Below are positions 62,614-64,000 of a DNA stretch of 64,000 nt, one piece after another. A program made the position numbers and the translations under genes. Numbering within the stretch: position 1 is the stretch's first letter; every line of letters begins with the position of its first letter. The notes under the pieces were generated by a model. That model was not told the DNA's origin, made no database searches, and was given only the letters and a program-made list of their open reading frames with translations. The DNA comes from Rhodanobacter sp. T12-5. Lineage in GTDB: Bacteria > Pseudomonadota > Gammaproteobacteria > Xanthomonadales > Rhodanobacteraceae. Location of the stretch: the NCBI RefSeq assembly GCF_008329435.1, contig NZ_NPKN01000006.1:62670-126669 (forward strand). Reading direction: 5' to 3'.

Positions 62614-64000
62614 CTATCGGGCAGAGCTTGCCGCCGGCGCAGGTGCACTCGCTGCAGCGGGTGACCACACGAACGTCGCCACGCTGCTCGCCGGCAGGTC
62701 GTACTGGAAGCGGAGGGAACCTTGCTTGACCGACAGCCGGTTGGTCGTCGTGTTGCCGTTGACGGCCACCAGCACCACCGAGCCGTCGTGCCGGCCCTGA
62801 TCGGGCAAGTTCTGGAAGGCCACCTCGTGGATACCCGCGTTCGTGTTGCCGGATTTCACGCGCGCGGCACCGGGCAACACGAAGCGGCTGAAATGGGCGA
62901 ACGCGTAATACTCGTCATTGCGGCTGATCGAGCCCGTGGCGGAGTCGATCGTGACCACACCCTTGCACTCGTCGCAACCACCTGCATGCGGGCCGTGGTT
63001 TTCGTCCAGCGCCAGGTTCCAGTACACCACGCCGCGCGCCCAGTTGCTGATCGCGCCCATGATGATGTTGCGTGCGAACAGCAGCAATTCGCCGTTCCTG
63101 GCAGACGGCCAGTCACCGCCGGAACATTCGGTGAGGTACACGTCCTTCTTTGGAAAGGCGCGATGGACCGTGGTCTGCGCGGTCGGATCGCCGCGATAGC
63201 AATGCCAGGCGATACCGGCGACGTAGCGTCGCGCATCGGGGTCGGCAAGCACGCCCAGAGGTTGATTCGACTCGTCCCAATTGTGGTCCCAGCCCAGTAT
63301 CGCGATGCCCGGCTTGCGCCCGGCCAGCGCCGGCCCAAGGTACTTGCCGATGATGCGGGCGCGCGCATCCACCGGCAGGTTCATTCCCGGATAGGTCAGC
63401 GGCTCGAAGTCCGGCTCGTTCTGCACGGTCAGCGCGAAGATCGGAATGCCGTCGCTGCGGAACGCATCGACGAAGCGCACCAGGTAATTCGCGTAGGTTG
63501 GCTCGTATTGCTCGAACAGGGTGCCGCCGATCACGTTGGCGCTGGTCTTCATCCAGGCCGGCGCGCTCCATGCCGAGGCAATGATGCGCACGCCAGGCTG
63601 GATGGCCAGGATGTCGTGCAGCATCGGTATGACATCGCGCTCGGCCACGGCAATGTTGAAGTGCTGCAAGTCGGGATCGACCTGGCCGGCGGGCATGTCG
63701 TCCAGCGTGTAATGCTGCAGCGAGAAATCCGATGCGCCGATGCTGATGCGCAGCATGTTGAAGTTGAGCCCGGGCGGCGGGCCGAACAGCTCCCGCAGCA
63801 GCGCGGCACGCTGCAATGGATTCAACTTGTTCCGGACCAGCCACGCCGACGAGTCGGTCAGCGCCGCACCGAAACCGGTCATGGTCTGATACTTCCGGTC
63901 GAGGTCAATGACTACATCGGACGCTCTGGTGCCGGCGTCGTGGCCGTCAGCGACAACGTCGGCCTGTTCGGCGAGGCGCAGGCTTCGATCTGCGGTGCTC
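62614..64000 (-). CDS. Glycoside hydrolase family 30 enzyme, 5' end missing
   Basis: About 462 codons in the window; the N-terminus lies beyond the right edge. The frame is open to position 64000: VIDLDRKYQTMTGFGAALTDSSAWL crosses the ATG at 63882, which is therefore internal. Acid/base Glu lies in TVQNEPDFEP and nucleophile Glu in DVYLTECSGGDW, the GH30 pair. HPH-type regions WHCYRGD and SNWARGVVYWNLALDENHGPH are also typical. Glucosylceramidase, beta-1,6-glucanase or endo-xylanase activity cannot be separated. The C-terminal tail is Ala/Pro-rich. Convergent with the SDR gene (121 bp, nothing in the gap). Confidence 0.92.
   Translation of the reverse strand, partial: STADRSLRLAEQADVVADGHDAGTRASDVVIDLDRKYQTMTGFGAALTDSSAWLVRNKLNPLQRAALLRELFGPPPGLNFNMLRISIGASDFSLQHYTLDDMPAGQVDPDLQHFNIAVAERDVIPMLHDILAIQPGVRIIASAWSAPAWMKTSANVIGGTLFEQYEPTYANYLVRFVDAFRSDGIPIFALTVQNEPDFEPLTYPGMNLPVDARARIIGKYLGPALAGRKPGIAILGWDHNWDESNQPLGVLADPDARRYVAGIAWHCYRGDPTAQTTVHRAFPKKDVYLTECSGGDWPSARNGELLLFARNIIMGAISNWARGVVYWNLALDENHGPHAGGCDECKGVVTIDSATGSISRNDEYYAFAHFSRFVLPGAARVKSGNTNAGIHEVAFQNLPDQGRHDGSVVLVAVNGNTTTNRLSVKQGSLRFQYDLPASSVATFVWSPAAASAPAPAASSAR

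Noticed and set aside
63113-63882. A start of the GH30 gene at 63882
   Set aside because: The frame is open to the window edge and DLDRKYQT before that ATG continues the GH30 family N-terminus, so the ATG is internal.

Overview
The window looks like chromosomal DNA of a high-GC gammaproteobacterium of the Xanthomonadales (Lysobacterales), most likely Rhodanobacteraceae (Rhodanobacter/Dyella-like). The basis is gene content and order (serC-pheA-aroA, uvrC-pgsA-tRNA cluster, nudJ-mnmA-hflD, rnr-rlmB), strong G/C third-position bias, and REP-like palindromes of the 'GGGAGC...GCGATGC' type. This is an inference from protein and gene-order resemblance; no database was searched. There is no prophage, IS transposase, CRISPR array or plasmid gene. 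The window is core genome with a few accessory enzymes.

Layout. 1-3.5 kb: a ClC transporter cut by the left edge, N-carbamoylputrescine amidase and a TraB-like membrane protein. 3.6-4.3 kb: tRNA-Leu(UAA) facing tRNA-Cys and two identical tRNA-Gly(GCC) genes. 4.3-11.4 kb: a minus-strand run serC-pheA-aroA-kdsB-uvrC-pgsA. 11.4-15.7 kb: tandem-FHA membrane protein, PHA-granule-type protein, infA, clpA, clpS. 15.8-18.1 kb: nudJ-mnmA-hflD. 18.2-25.2 kb: a phosphate block with a porin, RNase T, pstS-pstC-pstA-pstB-phoU, Pho-box-like sites before the porin and pstS, and repeats inside the operon. 25.2-29.0 kb: rnr-rlmB-small membrane protein, translationally coupled. 29.1 kb: tRNA-Leu(CAG) with a strong promoter. 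29.8-32.9 kb: a tandem glycine riboswitch and gcvP. 33-38 kb: a PDZ-domain gene remnant, large catalase KatE, a secreted esterase-like protein and a ClsB-like cardiolipin synthase. 38-43.6 kb: xseA, an acetolactate-synthase-like/aldehyde dehydrogenase pair and a YdcF protein. 43.8-49.0 kb: an alpha/beta hydrolase, then a 1141-residue membrane protein joining GH18, polysaccharide deacetylase and GT2 synthase domains. 49-50.6 kb: MarR regulator with a double palindromic operator, DUF1398 and DUF1456 proteins. 50.7-54.7 kb: VWA lipoprotein, ECF-type sigma factor, atypical membrane partner, YigZ. 55-64 kb: MsbA-like ABC exporter, DUF3228, MBL-fold hydrolase, zinc alcohol dehydrogenase, serine hydrolase, SDR reductase and a GH30 glycosidase cut by the right edge.

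How it fits together. The phosphate block is a likely Pho regulon: porin for outer-membrane entry, PstSCAB for import, PhoU for signalling. REP-like palindromes sit after pstS and between two convergent gene pairs, which suggests roles in mRNA 3' ends. tRNA-Gly and tRNA-Leu(CAG) have near-consensus promoters with GC-rich discriminators. Least ordinary are the GH18-deacetylase-synthase fusion, the MarR operator, the tandem glycine riboswitch, which makes any longer gcvP start wrong, and the gene remnants at about 33.0 and 59.9 kb.
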